Source: Streptomyces zagrosensis
Lineage (GTDB): Bacteria > Actinomycetota > Actinomycetes > Streptomycetales > Streptomycetaceae
Reading direction: 5' to 3'
Length of the DNA stretch: 64,000 nt
Assembly (NCBI RefSeq): GCF_014203645.1
Contig: NZ_JACHJL010000011.1
Location: 62,001 to 126,000, forward strand
A model generated the notes under the pieces. That model was given only the letters and a program-made list of their open reading frames with translations. It was not told where the DNA came from and ran no database searches. The translations under genes and the position numbers were made by a program. Each line of letters starts with the position of its first letter. Position 1 is the first letter of the stretch. Below are positions 35,229 to 43,677 of the stretch, in pieces.

Positions 35229-35495
35229 ACATGCTGCCCGCATGGGGCGCAGGCCACCGGCCCAGCACGAGCGCCCGCCACCCCCGGCCGATGGCCGGCA
35301 GCGAAGCAACGGGAACTGCCCGGCCCCGGCGACTACCGGCTGCGCGGACACGGGCGCAACCGCGACGACGGTGACCCCCGCGAGGACGGTGACCCGGTGG
35401 AGAAGTACATGATCCGGGTATGGTCCGCCCCGCAGCGCGAGCCCATCACGGTCACGTCAACCAGCGAGATCGCGGTCCGGTGGCAGCGCGAGTGA
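35229..35495 (+). pseudogene. Start-less C-terminal gene remnant
   Basis: Beginning right behind the reductase stop and in its frame, the sequence encodes WPAAKQRELPGPGDYRLRGH, GRNRDDGDPREDGDPVEKYM and IRVWSAPQREP before a stop, a coherent acidic C-terminus I associate with a small conserved Streptomyces protein (GDYRLRVHGRNRD-type ends), but with no start codon. Probably the tail of a deleted gene. Confidence 0.5.
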
Positions 35496-35527
35496 GGGGT
35501 CAGGTGGCAGCGCGAGTGAGGGGTCAG
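35480..35527. repeat. 24-base tandem duplication
   Basis: GTGGCAGCGCGAGTGAGGGG plus TCAG occurs twice head to tail with no mismatch, duplicating the end of the remnant gene including its stop codon. Confidence 0.85.
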
Positions 35528-35598
35528 CCGGTGACCGTCGCGGCAGCCGCGCACCGACGCATCAGCCAGCCCGCCCGCCTCCGACGCTTCGTGGTCCA

Positions 35599-35745
35599 TC
35601 ATGATTGGCCCATCATGATCTCGCTCCCCTTGAGTGCCTCCGCGGAGGCCATGGCGATGATCGCATCGCCTGCCTTGAGATGCGGCAGCGACGCCATGGT
35701 CAGCCGGCAGTGCGCGTAGACGTTGGTCTTGACGACTCGGTCGGT
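35599..35745 (-). pseudogene. Short-chain dehydrogenase remnant
   Basis: The minus strand encodes RVVKTNVYAHCRLTMASLPH, LKAGDAIIAMASAEALKGSE, then a stop. This is the middle of a classical SDR (the VxKTNxYxxFxxxxAxLPH...GDAII.xxS segment that precedes the YxxxK active site). Both the Rossmann start and the active-site Tyr/Lys are missing, so it is a fragment. Confidence 0.65.
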
Positions 35746-36201
35746 CGGGGGCGCAGTGGGGGCAGTGGGCGCGGTGGGCGCAGCCGGGCGGTACCAGGCA
35801 AGAGCCGATCATCGACGGGCGCCCGAGTGTGTCCTGTTTCGCGTCTTTTGTATGCCCTGGGTGGAACAGGAGGGCACCGCAGAGAGTTGAACCAGGTGTG
35901 GGTACGAGGGGAACAGTGTCCCCGGGCCTCATCTCATGCCCATGGGGAAGATCGTTCGGCTGAAGCCCCATGGCGCCTTTCGCCGAGAGGCGACCGCCCT
36001 TCGTGCCCTCTGATTCCGCCCCGGCCGGTCCCCCCACCGGTCGGGGCTTCTCGCTGCCCAAGCCTGCCGTCGTCGGCCGCCATAACGGCTGACCGATGTG
36101 GCGGGCGTCCAGCCGGTCGTTCCCGGGCCGTGGGTGGCGGCCTCCCACCCGGGTTCCTAGCCGACGCCACCGGTCCACGGCCTTTCGGTGAACAGCCGGC
36201 C
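35746..36201. other. Gene-poor region with one hairpin
   Basis: 456 bases without a convincing gene. Hairpin CCCCGGCCGG / CCGGTCGGGG at 36019-36046 (one mismatch). Sequence around 35830-35870 may hold further SDR- or enzyme-like debris, but I cannot identify it. Confidence 0.4.
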
Positions 36202-36810
36202 TCACGCCTCGGGAGGCAGGAGGCATCCCTGCGGCAAGGTGGCGCCAGCGGCGCATAAATGCTTGATGGCGGCAGCGAAGGAATAGCAGTCGAACAGCGC
36301 CGAGTGCTCCTCCCCAGCAACAGGTTTGGGAAGACCAAGAACGCGCCAAAGACGTCCCACATGAGACGAAGCGGTGGCCGGCGCAATGGCGTTCAGCCAG
36401 GGTCGAATGTTCAAGAAATTGGCGCCAAGGAAGCCGTTCTTTACCTCTTCGCCACGAGAACGCGCCCAACCCACGTTTTCCCCGAGAACGACCATGTCGT
36501 TCCCGTACGAGAGCACTGACTGCCCCCGACAAAAGGCCAAGAACTCGCCCAACGCTTGAGCCGGAGGAAGCCCCTGTCGGTCCACCGATTCCTGCTGGAT
36601 TCCAGTGAGGCCAGTGAAGTACGTGGACAATCGCGGGTTAACTAACGGCTTCACCAGCACCTCGTACTCTTCCACCACGCTGAGGTCCTCACGTACCCGT
36701 AAGGCGCCGATCTGAACGATTTCACGAAGCTGCCCAGGCGCCGACCAATCCCGCTCAAGCGCTCCTTGCCACGACGTGAACTCAAGGTCAAACAGAACAA
36801 GGGTTGACAA
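36202..36810 (-). CDS. DEDD-type 3'-5' exonuclease
   Basis: About 202 residues. TLVLFDLEFTSWQGALERDW supplies the Asp-Glu pair of motif I, VQIGALRV follows, GLTGIQQESVDRQGLPPAQA and FLAFCRGQSVLSYGNDMVVL form motif II, and HSALFDCYSF gives the motif III His/Asp: a DnaQ/RNase T-like exonuclease, often used in DNA repair or element defence. TTG 36810 has AGGAG 7 bases upstream and is preferred to ATG 36825, which has none. GC content is visibly lower than in its neighbours, so it was probably acquired. Confidence 0.8.
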   Translation of the reverse strand: MSTLVLFDLEFTSWQGALERDWSAPGQLREIVQIGALRVREDLSVVEEYEVLVKPLVNPRLSTYFTGLTGIQQESVDRQGLPPAQALGEFLAFCRGQSVLSYGNDMVVLGENVGWARSRGEEVKNGFLGANFLNIRPWLNAIAPATASSHVGRLWRVLGLPKPVAGEEHSALFDCYSFAAAIKHLCAAGATLPQGCLLPPEA

Positions 36811-36825
36811 ACCAGTTCTCCTCAT

Positions 36826-37334
36826 CCATTACACGTGCACCTCGCTCAGCAGCAGCGCGCTATTCCGCGTCCGATCACATGCCACCACATCGCATGACGG
36901 ATGCCTGCTGCCTCTCCCATCTGAGCACCTAGCACCTATCGCACAGTGCCAGCGTGACCGGCGACAGCCCGGACGCCAACAGCACGACGGGCGACAGCGA
37001 CACCTACGCCGTCCACGTTACCCAGCAGTCCGCCACGGCCGTTGGGCCGTGCCGGCAGGCGCCAGGAGGCGGGGAGTGCGGCCGACAGCGCCGCGAGAAG
37101 GTAAGGACCAAAAGGCAAAGACCAGTGGCCCAGGTAAAGACCAGTGGCCCCGGGCGACGGGGCGACGGGGCGACGGGGCGACGGGGCGACGGGGCGACGG
37201 GGCGACGGGGCGACGGGGCGACGGGGCGACGGGGCGACGGGGCGAACCGTACCCACCCAGACCGGGGATGACCTGCCACGTTAGGGTGAATCTCCCCCTA
37301 ACGCCCCCCTCTGTTTCCACAAGGAGATCGCCCC
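36826..37334. other. Intergenic region holding the 8-base repeat array
   Basis: 509 bases between the exonuclease and the amidotransferase. A GTG-started frame at 36954 runs into the repeat array and is not credible. A second short repeat, AAAGACCAGTGGCCC, occurs twice just before the array. Confidence 0.45.
37152..37245. repeat. GGGGCGAC octanucleotide array, about 12 copies
   Basis: Nearly perfect tandem GGGGCGAC units over 94 bases. Not a CRISPR (no spacers). Likely variable in copy number by slippage. Confidence 0.95.
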
Positions 37335-38087
37335 ATGCCCGCGCGCACCGTCCTGATACTCCAGCACGTCGAGGTAGAAAAACCCGGCCTCATCCTGGAC
37401 GCACTGGACGGCAGCGGCCTCAACGTCGTCATCCGGAACCTGGTCGATACGCCGGGTGCCTCAGCGAGCGACCTGCCGCCGGCATCCGACCTGGCGGGTC
37501 TCGTCGTCATGGGCGGCCCCATGAACGCTGACGACCTGGAAGGGCACCCGGCACTGAAGCTGGAGCGGCATCTGCTGGCCGACGCGCTGCGGTCGCGGAC
37601 TCCGTCGCTGGGCATCTGCCTGGGCGCCCAGCTTCTCGCCCGCGCCCACGGCCTGGCTGTACGGACAGGCGCCGAACTCGGCCACGACAGTGAGATCGGC
37701 TGGTCCCCGCTGCACGACGTGGACCGCAACGACCCGGTTGTCGGCCCGCTGGCCGACGCACCCGCCGTACTCCACTGGCACGGTGACCGCATCGTGCCCG
37801 CCCCCGCCACCCGTGTCCTGGCCCGCACCCACACCACCGAGTGCCAGGCGTTCCGCGCCGGCCCGGCCGCCTGGGGCCTCCAGTTCCACCTGGAGGTCAC
37901 TCCCGGCCTCTTGGACGACTGGCTCACCGAAGCGCCCTTCGCCACCGAGGCCAGGGACGCCCTGGGTCCCGACGCCACGACCCGGCTGCGAGCCGATGCC
38001 CGCGCCGCCGCCCCAGCCCTACGCCCCCTGGCCGAGCAGAGCCTGGCCCACCTGCGGACCCTCTTCGTACAACGCGCCGGCCTCTAG
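37335..38087 (+). CDS. Class I glutamine amidotransferase
   Basis: 250 residues, GMP-synthase-type GATase1 fold. Catalytic Cys in SLGICLGAQLLARAHGLAV, His in GLQFHLEVTPGLLDDW with the following Glu: the triad is complete. VVMGGPMNADDLEGHPALKL is the oxyanion region. A free-standing amidotransferase of the YfeJ/GAT1_GMP type; amide-transfer partner unknown. AAGGAG lies 8 bases before ATG 37335. Confidence 0.9.
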   Translation: MPARTVLILQHVEVEKPGLILDALDGSGLNVVIRNLVDTPGASASDLPPASDLAGLVVMGGPMNADDLEGHPALKLERHLLADALRSRTPSLGICLGAQLLARAHGLAVRTGAELGHDSEIGWSPLHDVDRNDPVVGPLADAPAVLHWHGDRIVPAPATRVLARTHTTECQAFRAGPAAWGLQFHLEVTPGLLDDWLTEAPFATEARDALGPDATTRLRADARAAAPALRPLAEQSLAHLRTLFVQRAGL

Positions 38088-38546
38088 TCCCCGGGCCTGC
38101 CCGCAAGCCGAGGGCTGCCCTCTCCTCGCGCCCTCGCCAGTGAACCGTACTGAGGCGTGAGCGAGGCGGGCACCATCCCATCGACCGCGGTAGCCGACGC
38201 AGGGTGGCGGCGCCGCAGACTCTCCACGCGCCCACGGTCACCGCCGCCCCTAGGCTCACACGGGTCCGCGGCCGGCGCCGTCGATACGTGACCAAGTGGC
38301 CTTCGTGACTCCAGCGCGTCGCCCCAGAGGGCGGGAACGACGCGCTGCCGTACTGCCTCGTCGCCTCCACCACCGGCCATGCCTCCCCTGGCCCGGGAGA
38401 TGGTCGCACTCTCCCCGTGGGGGCGTGGGTATCACTGGTGAGCGGCAGGGGCCGGCACAGCCTGGGGTTGTGCCTGCGATCGTTCTCGCTCATCAGCGAC
38501 CGCGGCGTTTGTCGCAGGTCGGCTTAGCTCACCGGTGGTCGCTTGC
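38088..38546. other. Intergenic region, 459 bases
   Basis: Between the amidotransferase and the first small secreted protein gene, which converge on it. No gene, repeat or clear terminator recognised. Confidence 0.4.
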
Positions 38547-38819
38547 TTACTTGTTGTGGCTGCCGCGCACGTACTTGTTGTTGTTGTTGTCGTGGACATG
38601 CTTGTTGTTGTTGTCCTGCACGAGCTTGACGTTGTCCGAACAGTCCGCGTTGTGCTGGTAGTTGCTGAGGATCGGAATGGGGAGGATCGGGATTTCGTTG
38701 CAGTTGAGGATGTCGCCACCGTTGCCGTACCTGGGGCTCTCCTCACCGGCGTAGGCACTGGACGCCAACCCGGCGACCAAGGCCATAGCGGCGAACGAAA
38801 CAGCGAGAGTCTTCTTCAT
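38547..38819 (-). CDS. Small secreted protein with CxxIPILPIP motif and Asn-rich tail
   Basis: 90 residues. Signal peptide MKKTLAVSFAAMALVAGLAS with likely cleavage after AYA. The mature protein has GDILNCNEIPILPIPILSNY, QHNADCS, with two Cys that could pair, then a striking tail of Asn/Lys/His (DNNNKHVHDNNNNKYVRGSH). GGAGGAAAG sits right before ATG 38819. Paralogue of the next gene, 191 bases upstream on the same strand. No family name known to me; size, export and Cys pair recall chaplin-like surface proteins, but the sequence is not a chaplin. Confidence 0.8.
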   Translation of the reverse strand: MKKTLAVSFAAMALVAGLASSAYAGEESPRYGNGGDILNCNEIPILPIPILSNYQHNADCSDNVKLVQDNNNKHVHDNNNNKYVRGSHNK

Positions 38820-39010
38820 CTTTCCTCCATAGGAAGTGAGGGTCGGGAGGTACGAGCGAGAGTCCCGGTAATTGTCGGGACGCACTGGGTTACGTCTGCT
38901 GAGCAACAGGTCCTGCAATGCCCCGTTGTTGACTCACAACAAACGGCGTAAACCCTGAAACACAGTGCGCGGCAGCGCCCCATCGAGGCGAGAACCGCCC
39001 TCTGCAATGC

Positions 39011-39262
39011 TCAGCGGGCTACCTTGCTGCTTTTCGAGCAGTCCACGCTGTGTTGGTAGTTGCTCAATAGCGGGATCGGGAGAATGGGGAGTTGGAAGCA
39101 CGTCAGAATGTTGACGTTGTTGTGTGCGATTCCCCCGCCACCCTTCGCAGCATCGATAACATACTGCGGTTTCTCTTCCCGGTCGTCAGCCTGCACGGCT
39201 GCTGCGGAGACCAGTACGGCGATGACCGCCAGCAGCAAGGTGGCAAAGCGCGTCCTCTTCAT
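39011..39262 (-). CDS. Small secreted protein, paralogue of the neighbouring one
   Basis: 83 residues. Signal MKRTRFATLLLAVIAVLVSA with cleavage near VQA. Mature part ends NNVNILTCFQLPILPIPLLS, NYQHSVDCSKSSKVAR, sharing C-x2-[IL]PILPIP-[IL]LSNYQH-x-[AV]DCS with its partner but lacking the Asn-rich tail. GAGAGG lies 8 bases before ATG 39262. Two tandem, diverged copies imply duplication and a shared, extracellular job. Confidence 0.8.
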   Translation of the reverse strand: MKRTRFATLLLAVIAVLVSAAAVQADDREEKPQYVIDAAKGGGGIAHNNVNILTCFQLPILPIPLLSNYQHSVDCSKSSKVAR

Positions 39263-39723
39263 GTACGTAGCCTCTCTCGACCATGGCCGGCACTTGGAGA
39301 CGTCCAGCCCCACGAGCCAGCAATTAGCGGATCTGCGACAGGAGCTGTTATGTGCCCCTCCGCAGAAACCACTATGAAACTCATCGGGCGGACTCCTCGA
39401 AGAGACACGCCGCTCACACATCAGACTCTTATCGGATAGGCCCGATAGTGGCCGTTCCCTGCTCCCGTGGTCGCCCGCAGGCCCTCCCACTGTGAGGATT
39501 TCGGCGGGCTCCTGTGCGCCGCAGCCGCGCACAGGGGCAGCCGGTGACACGAGGTTTGGGAGGGCGAGGCGGAAGGGGTGTCAGGGCGGGGGCTCGGTGG
39601 CCGGCCCGGGGTCGAGGGCGGCGCGGCCGTTCAGGAGGTGGGGCTCGCCGCGACCGCTGGTCTACTCCGGCCGCAAGACGGCTCCACCAGGCTCAGATAC
39701 GAAATAAAAAAGTTGGACGGCAG
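39263..39723. other. Intergenic region upstream of the ECF42 operon
   Basis: About 460 bases without a supported gene between the secreted protein gene (minus) and the sigma-factor promoter. CTGTGCGCC/GCGCACAG pairs near 39512-39536 could form a hairpin. Confidence 0.4.
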
Positions 39724-39761
39724 TGTCGAGAACCTGTCGAGAACCCGCGACCGGCTCCGTC
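39724..39761 (+). promoter_or_regulatory. Tandem ECF42-type promoters
   Basis: An 11-base direct repeat TGTCGAGAACC gives two TGTCGA -35 elements (39724-39729, 39735-39740). Each is followed at 17-18 bases by CGAC (39748) or CGTC (39758). TGTCGA with CGAC/CGTC is the promoter motif reported for ECF42 sigma factors, and the gene pair downstream is an ECF42 sigma with its DGPF partner, so autoregulation is likely. Confidence 0.7.
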
Positions 39762-39813
39762 CTCGCAGTGAACGCGACCACAATGGGTCGTACCAGCACC
39801 GAGGAGAACCACG

Positions 39814-40221
39814 ATGGCCAAATACTTGCTGCTCAAGCACTACCGCGGCGCCCCGGCAGCGGTCAACGACGTACCCATGGCCCAGTGGACGCCGGAAGAG
39901 ATCTCGGCTCACATGCAGTACATGCAGGACTTCGCGGACCGGCTTGAGGGGACCGGCGAGTTCGTAGACGGTCAGGCGCTTGCCCCCGAGGGGACGTTCG
40001 TCCGGTACGACGGCGAGGGTCGTCCGCCGGTCACCGACGGTCCATTCGCCGAGACCAAGGACCTCATCGCCGGCTGGATGGTGATCGACGTCCACAGCTA
40101 CGAGCGCGCCGTCGAGCTGGCCGGGGAGTTGTCGGCCGCCCCTGGGGCGGGCGGGAAGCCGATCCACGAGTGGCTTGAGCTGCGCCCGTTCCTGACCGCG
40201 CCGCCCACCATCACTGAGTGA
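39814..40221 (+). CDS. YciI-like DGPF-domain protein
   Basis: 135 residues. MAKYLLLKHYRGAPAAVNDV, then GEGRPPVTDGPFAETKDLIA, GWMVIDVHSYERAVELAGEL. The DGPF motif defines the YCII-related proteins encoded beside ECF42 sigma factors; enzymatic role unproven. GAGGAGAAC precedes ATG 39814. Stop overlaps the sigma gene's GTG. Confidence 0.9.
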   Translation: MAKYLLLKHYRGAPAAVNDVPMAQWTPEEISAHMQYMQDFADRLEGTGEFVDGQALAPEGTFVRYDGEGRPPVTDGPFAETKDLIAGWMVIDVHSYERAVELAGELSAAPGAGGKPIHEWLELRPFLTAPPTITE

Positions 40222-41474
40222 CCTCTCGGATGAACGAGGTCCTGCTCCGGAGCCTCACACCGAGCGTGCTCGGTATCCTCGTCCGCCGCGGAGCCGACTT
40301 CGCGGCGGCCGAGGACGCCGTGCAGGAGGCGCTCATCGAGGCGATCCGCGTCTGGCCGGCAGACTCTTCCCCGAGTTCTTCGAGCCAGGAACCCCCCGTA
40401 CGGGACCCGAAGGGCTGGCTGGTCACCGTGGCCTGGCGCCGGTTCATCGACGCGACCCGGGCGGACGCCGCCCGCCGTCGGCGTGAGGAGCTCGTCGAAG
40501 AGGAGCCTGCGCCCGGGCCAGCTCCCGGGGTGGACGACACGCTCCAGCTCTACTTCCTGTGCGCCCACCCCTCACTGACGCCGTCGTCCGCGGTTGCGCT
40601 CACGCTGCGCGCCGTGGGCGGGCTGACCACCCGCCAGATCGCCGAGGCCTATCTGGTGCCCGAGGCGACCATGGCGCAGCGCATCAGCCGGGCCAAGCGC
40701 ACCATCTCCGGGGTTGGGGTCTCCCCTGCTCAAGCGGGCCCGAGAGCTCGGGGAACGTTCAACCAGCCCGGTGACGTCGCCACCGTGCTACGCGTCCTGT
40801 ACTTGGTCTTCAACGAGGGCTACTCCGGCGAGGTAGATCTCGCCGCCGAGGCCATCCGACTCACCCGGCAGCTCGCGTCTGCGATCGACCACCCCGAGGT
40901 GGCGGGGCTGCTCGCCCTCATGCTGCTCCACCACGCCCGTCGCGCCGCCCGGATCGCGCCCGATGGCTCCCTGGTGCCGCTGGCCGAGCAAGATCGCGGC
41001 CGGTGGGACACGGAGGCGATCGCCGAGGGCGTCGAGATCCTACAGGCGGCCCTTGCCCGCGATCGGTTGGGCGAGTACCAGGCCCAGGCCGCCATTGCCG
41101 CACTCCACGCTGACGCGCCCACCACCGAGGAGACTGACTGGGTGCAGATCGTCGAGTGGTACGACGAGCTCGCGCGCCTCACCGACAGCCCGGTCGTCCG
41201 GCTCAACCGCGCGGTGGCCGTTGGTGAAGCCGATGGGCCGCGCGCTGGCCTGGCGGCACTCGCAACGCTGGACGCCTCTTCCGCAAGCTCTGTGAGCAGG
41301 GGACATCCCGTGCCCCGCTACACCGCGGTAGCGGCGTACCTCCACGAGCGCGACGGCGATCTGACGAAGGCGGCACGGCTATACGCCGAGGCGGCCCAGA
41401 AGGCACCCAACCTCGCCGAGCGCGACCACCTGACGCGCCAGGCCGCCCGGCTCAACGCCCGCCTGCGTCGTTGA
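40218..41474 (+). CDS. ECF42-group RNA polymerase sigma factor with C-terminal TPR-like extension
   Basis: 418 residues. Region 2: ADFAAAEDAVQEALIEAIRV; region 4: LTTRQIAEAYLVPEATMAQR. The long C-terminal half (from about residue 180: RVLYLVFNEGYSG, LADEAIRL-like, LNRAVAVGEADGPRAGLAAL, AAYLHERDGDLTKAARLYAE) is the helical extension unique to ECF42, which has no anti-sigma factor. The DGPF partner is upstream with a GTGA overlap. Signal unknown. Confidence 0.92.
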   Translation: MTSRMNEVLLRSLTPSVLGILVRRGADFAAAEDAVQEALIEAIRVWPADSSPSSSSQEPPVRDPKGWLVTVAWRRFIDATRADAARRRREELVEEEPAPGPAPGVDDTLQLYFLCAHPSLTPSSAVALTLRAVGGLTTRQIAEAYLVPEATMAQRISRAKRTISGVGVSPAQAGPRARGTFNQPGDVATVLRVLYLVFNEGYSGEVDLAAEAIRLTRQLASAIDHPEVAGLLALMLLHHARRAARIAPDGSLVPLAEQDRGRWDTEAIAEGVEILQAALARDRLGEYQAQAAIAALHADAPTTEETDWVQIVEWYDELARLTDSPVVRLNRAVAVGEADGPRAGLAALATLDASSASSVSRGHPVPRYTAVAAYLHERDGDLTKAARLYAEAAQKAPNLAERDHLTRQAARLNARLRR

Positions 41475-41989
41475 CGGGTCGCGCCCCGGTCATCTCGCGG
41501 CACTTGGCGCGGGCACGTGGCACTCGGCGCGAACCGGCGGCGCTTGGCGCGGCCCCGAAGCATGCGGCCCGCGGCCGAAGCGTTCGCCTCACAGCGAGTT
41601 GGCGGATCACGACCCGCTGCGCCACGCGTTGCCAGCGGGGAAGTTCAACGGTGCCGGCATACGAGCTGAGAGCGCGGTGTCTCGATAGACCCGCCCACTG
41701 AGATGCCTGCTGAAGATGACCCAGCCGCGACGGTTCGGCTGTCTGAAAAGTGGCTCACCCAAGCTCTCCCACGGTGGCGAACGTGCCACCCGCCCACCGC
41801 CCCTAGCCTTCGACGATCTGCTCATTGGCCCTCGCGTACTGTGCAGCCCAACCCTCCCGCGGGGACTGTGGGCGCGGGTGGACACCCGAGGCGGGGATCG
41901 GTGAATGAGGCAGGCACACGAATGCAGTCCATAGTCGAGGGCCCGAGAGCGTAGCCCAACGCACGGCTGGCGGCGCACAGCACCGTATC
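41475..41989. other. Intergenic region with degenerate GGCGCG repeats
   Basis: 515 bases. GGCACTTGGCGCGG-like units recur three times between 41510 and 41560. Frames here do not look coding. Confidence 0.4.
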
Positions 41990-42278
41990 CACGTCCCTGC
42001 CCCTGCACAGTGATCGAGGGCTGAGCGACGTGCTGAACACCGCTGCCCCGCCCGGCTCCGGTGTCGGTGTCGGTGTCGGTGGGAGGTCAGCGCTGCTGGA
42101 GGTGTCCGGTACGCCGGTGTTCGTGAAGCGGGTGCCTCTCACGGAGATGGAGCTCCACCCAGACCACGTCCGATCCACGGGGAACGTGTTCGGACTCCCC
42201 CTCTTTTGTCAGTACGGCATCGGCGGGCCGGGGTTCGGGGCGTGGCGGACGTGTAAGGCACGATTCAGGCACAGCTAG
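41990..42278 (+). pseudogene. Truncated protein-kinase-like gene
   Basis: From about 41990 the frame reads DRGLSDVLNTAAPPGSG, then GGRSALLEVSGTPVFVKRVP, LTEMELHPDHVRSTGNVFGL, PLFCQYGIGGPGFGAWR, resembling the N-terminal lobe of an atypical Streptomyces kinase-like protein (glycine loop, VFVKRV with the Lys, FGLP.FYQYG). It breaks off at GAWR into unrelated residues and a stop at 42278, so only about 80 of several hundred residues remain. GVGVGVG is encoded by a GGTGTC repeat that may have slipped. Its broken end lies at the left side of the accessory island. Confidence 0.6.
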
Positions 42279-42401
42279 CGAGGCACTTCCGGTCCTACTC
42301 ACTAGGGGTCGCGCCTCTCACTCGCCCGAAAACTACCCATACTCTTGTGTCGAGTAGACGAGGTGTCATATGCGCGAGACTAAACATCACATACAACCCC
42401 C

Positions 42402-42430
42402 TTGACACACCCGGGGGTAATCATTACCTC
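42402..42430 (+). promoter_or_regulatory. Candidate promoter at the left edge of the island
   Basis: TTGACA (42402-42407) with TACCTC 17 bases on, in a lower-GC stretch; overlapping ACCCCC/GGGGGT inverted repeats flank it. Would drive the genes at 42453 and 42748. Confidence 0.4.
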
Positions 42431-42452
42431 TCATACTCAAGAGAACCGCGGG

Positions 42453-42668
42453 CCCCCTTTCCTCTTCGCTTGCGTGCGAGTTTGGTTAATTCGCAATCGC
42501 TCAAGCGATGAGTTGTTTTTGCGCTCACGGGATGCGCTTCCCGAGCCTTTGGCGGAAGAATTCGGCTCTTGGCTCCAGGCCGTGGCCGCGGCTTACTCCC
42601 TTAAGCTCTGCCCCGCCGCGCGAACGCGTCTCGTCTACCGCGTGCCGGAGAGGCCGGCCGCGCGGTAG
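42453..42668 (+). CDS. Possible small protein of unknown function
   Basis: An open frame whose C-terminal part (RNRSSDELFLRSRDALPEPL, AEEFGSWLQAVAAAYSLKLC) has plausible composition and codon use, but no recognised family and no clear ribosome site; the start is uncertain. Could equally be a remnant. Upstream DNA has lower GC than the rest. Confidence 0.3.
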   Translation, partial: PPFLFACVRVWLIRNRSSDELFLRSRDALPEPLAEEFGSWLQAVAAAYSLKLCPAARTRLVYRVPERPAAR

Positions 42669-42747
42669 CGTCGGTCCTCAAGTGGGTCTTCGAGTCAGGC
42701 AGTTGAGCGCGGTGAGCGTCTGCACTGATGGCACCTGGGGAGGGGTA

Positions 42748-43461
42748 GTGGGCAACGAGCCACAACGACACGTACGACTGCGCTTGGCGCGACAGCGGCC
42801 AGCTCCGGGCCGCGTTAGGCCCAGGACACGCGAGGAGACACCTCAGCCCAATCCACAGCCTCCGGCCAAGTGGTGGCGTCGGATGGACTGGATGAAAGCT
42901 GCGACGGTAATTGGAGCCGCAGCAGCTATCGGGAGTGTTGCCTTCACTGGTGTGGCGACATATTACAGCGCCATGGTTTCCCGGGACCAGCTTGAGCAGT
43001 CGCAGGAGGATGCGAGGAAAAAGGTGCACGAGCAGGCGGAACGCGTCACCTGGTGGCATGAATTCAATGGCGGCAAGGGAGGACGGCGGGCAATTTGGGT
43101 GGTAAACAGATCACACGATCCCATCATGGACATGGACGTGTCTATCGCCCACAATGGAGAGAGAGGTGAATCCACTACAAACTTGGACTACTCAACGAGA
43201 CTGCACATATACAATCTTGCGCCCTGCACCGCCATGCGCATAAACCCACCCTTGAAGCCTCGGTTCGTGGTGCTGGATGTCGAGTTCACCGACTCGGCAA
43301 ACAACAGGTGGGTGCGTGACAGAATTGGCACTTTGAGCAGAACCGATTACGGTGTAGATCCAGAGGACAAATACAAGAACCTCAAACACACCAATGCCAT
43401 ATGGGACGGCAACTCCCGGCCGACCAAACCCGCAGAAGGGTGTGGTGACAGCGAACGATAG
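42748..43461 (+). CDS. Membrane-anchored protein of unknown function
   Basis: 237 residues from GTG 42748 with GGGGAGGGG upstream. Basic N-terminus, then one membrane helix (ATVIGAAAAIGSVAFTGVAT), a short coiled stretch (SRDQLEQSQEDARKKVHEQA) and a C-terminal beta-rich domain (AIWVVNRSHDPIMDMDVSIA) with a conserved-looking FVVLDVEFTDSANNRWVRD. N-in, C-out or both sides unclear. The type is common on actinomycete mobile elements. GC is lower than average, consistent with transfer. Confidence 0.75.
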   Translation: MGNEPQRHVRLRLARQRPAPGRVRPRTREETPQPNPQPPAKWWRRMDWMKAATVIGAAAAIGSVAFTGVATYYSAMVSRDQLEQSQEDARKKVHEQAERVTWWHEFNGGKGGRRAIWVVNRSHDPIMDMDVSIAHNGERGESTTNLDYSTRLHIYNLAPCTAMRINPPLKPRFVVLDVEFTDSANNRWVRDRIGTLSRTDYGVDPEDKYKNLKHTNAIWDGNSRPTKPAEGCGDSER

Positions 43462-43471
43462 GCGCGATTTA

Positions 43472-43530
43472 CGGCGAGGGACGTGCGCCAGGAATGCTGT
43501 AGCACTACGGCTTGGTCACTTCCCTCGCCG
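43472..43530. terminator. Long-loop hairpin after the membrane protein gene
   Basis: CGGCGAGGGA / TCCCTCGCCG, a perfect 10-base stem with 39-base loop, 10 bases past the stop. Confidence 0.5.
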
Positions 43531-43641
43531 ATGCCGTCAGCCACAGACGATGCCGCCGCGTGCTACCGCCCGCAGGTCCGTGCTCCAGCGCCGCTCACCA
43601 CGTGCTGTTTCAGGGCCTTTCCGGCCCCGGTTGGCCATACG

Positions 43642-43657
43642 TTGGTCACGTGACCAA
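43642..43657. promoter_or_regulatory. Perfect 16-base palindrome TTGGTCACGTGACCAA
   Basis: Full dyad symmetry, located between the ends of two convergent genes, 20 bases from the stop of the repeat protein gene. Could be a protein-binding site, a recombination site or a stem of a terminator; GGTCACG-type half sites recur near 49480-49545 by the integrase remnant. Confidence 0.5.
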
Positions 43658-43677
43658 TCCTTTGGCCCCGGCCCTGA

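Noticed and set aside
37152..37245. Possible CRISPR array
   Set aside because: The repeats are 8 bases, contiguous and without spacers; no cas genes in the window.
36954..37271. Small plus-strand frame running into the octanucleotide array
   Set aside because: Most of it is the repeat translated (RRGDGATG); no ribosome site.
42279..42450. Left attachment site matching the tRNA-Leu 3' end
   Set aside because: I looked for a copy of the tRNA 3' sequence left of the island and did not see one; the left boundary is therefore not defined.
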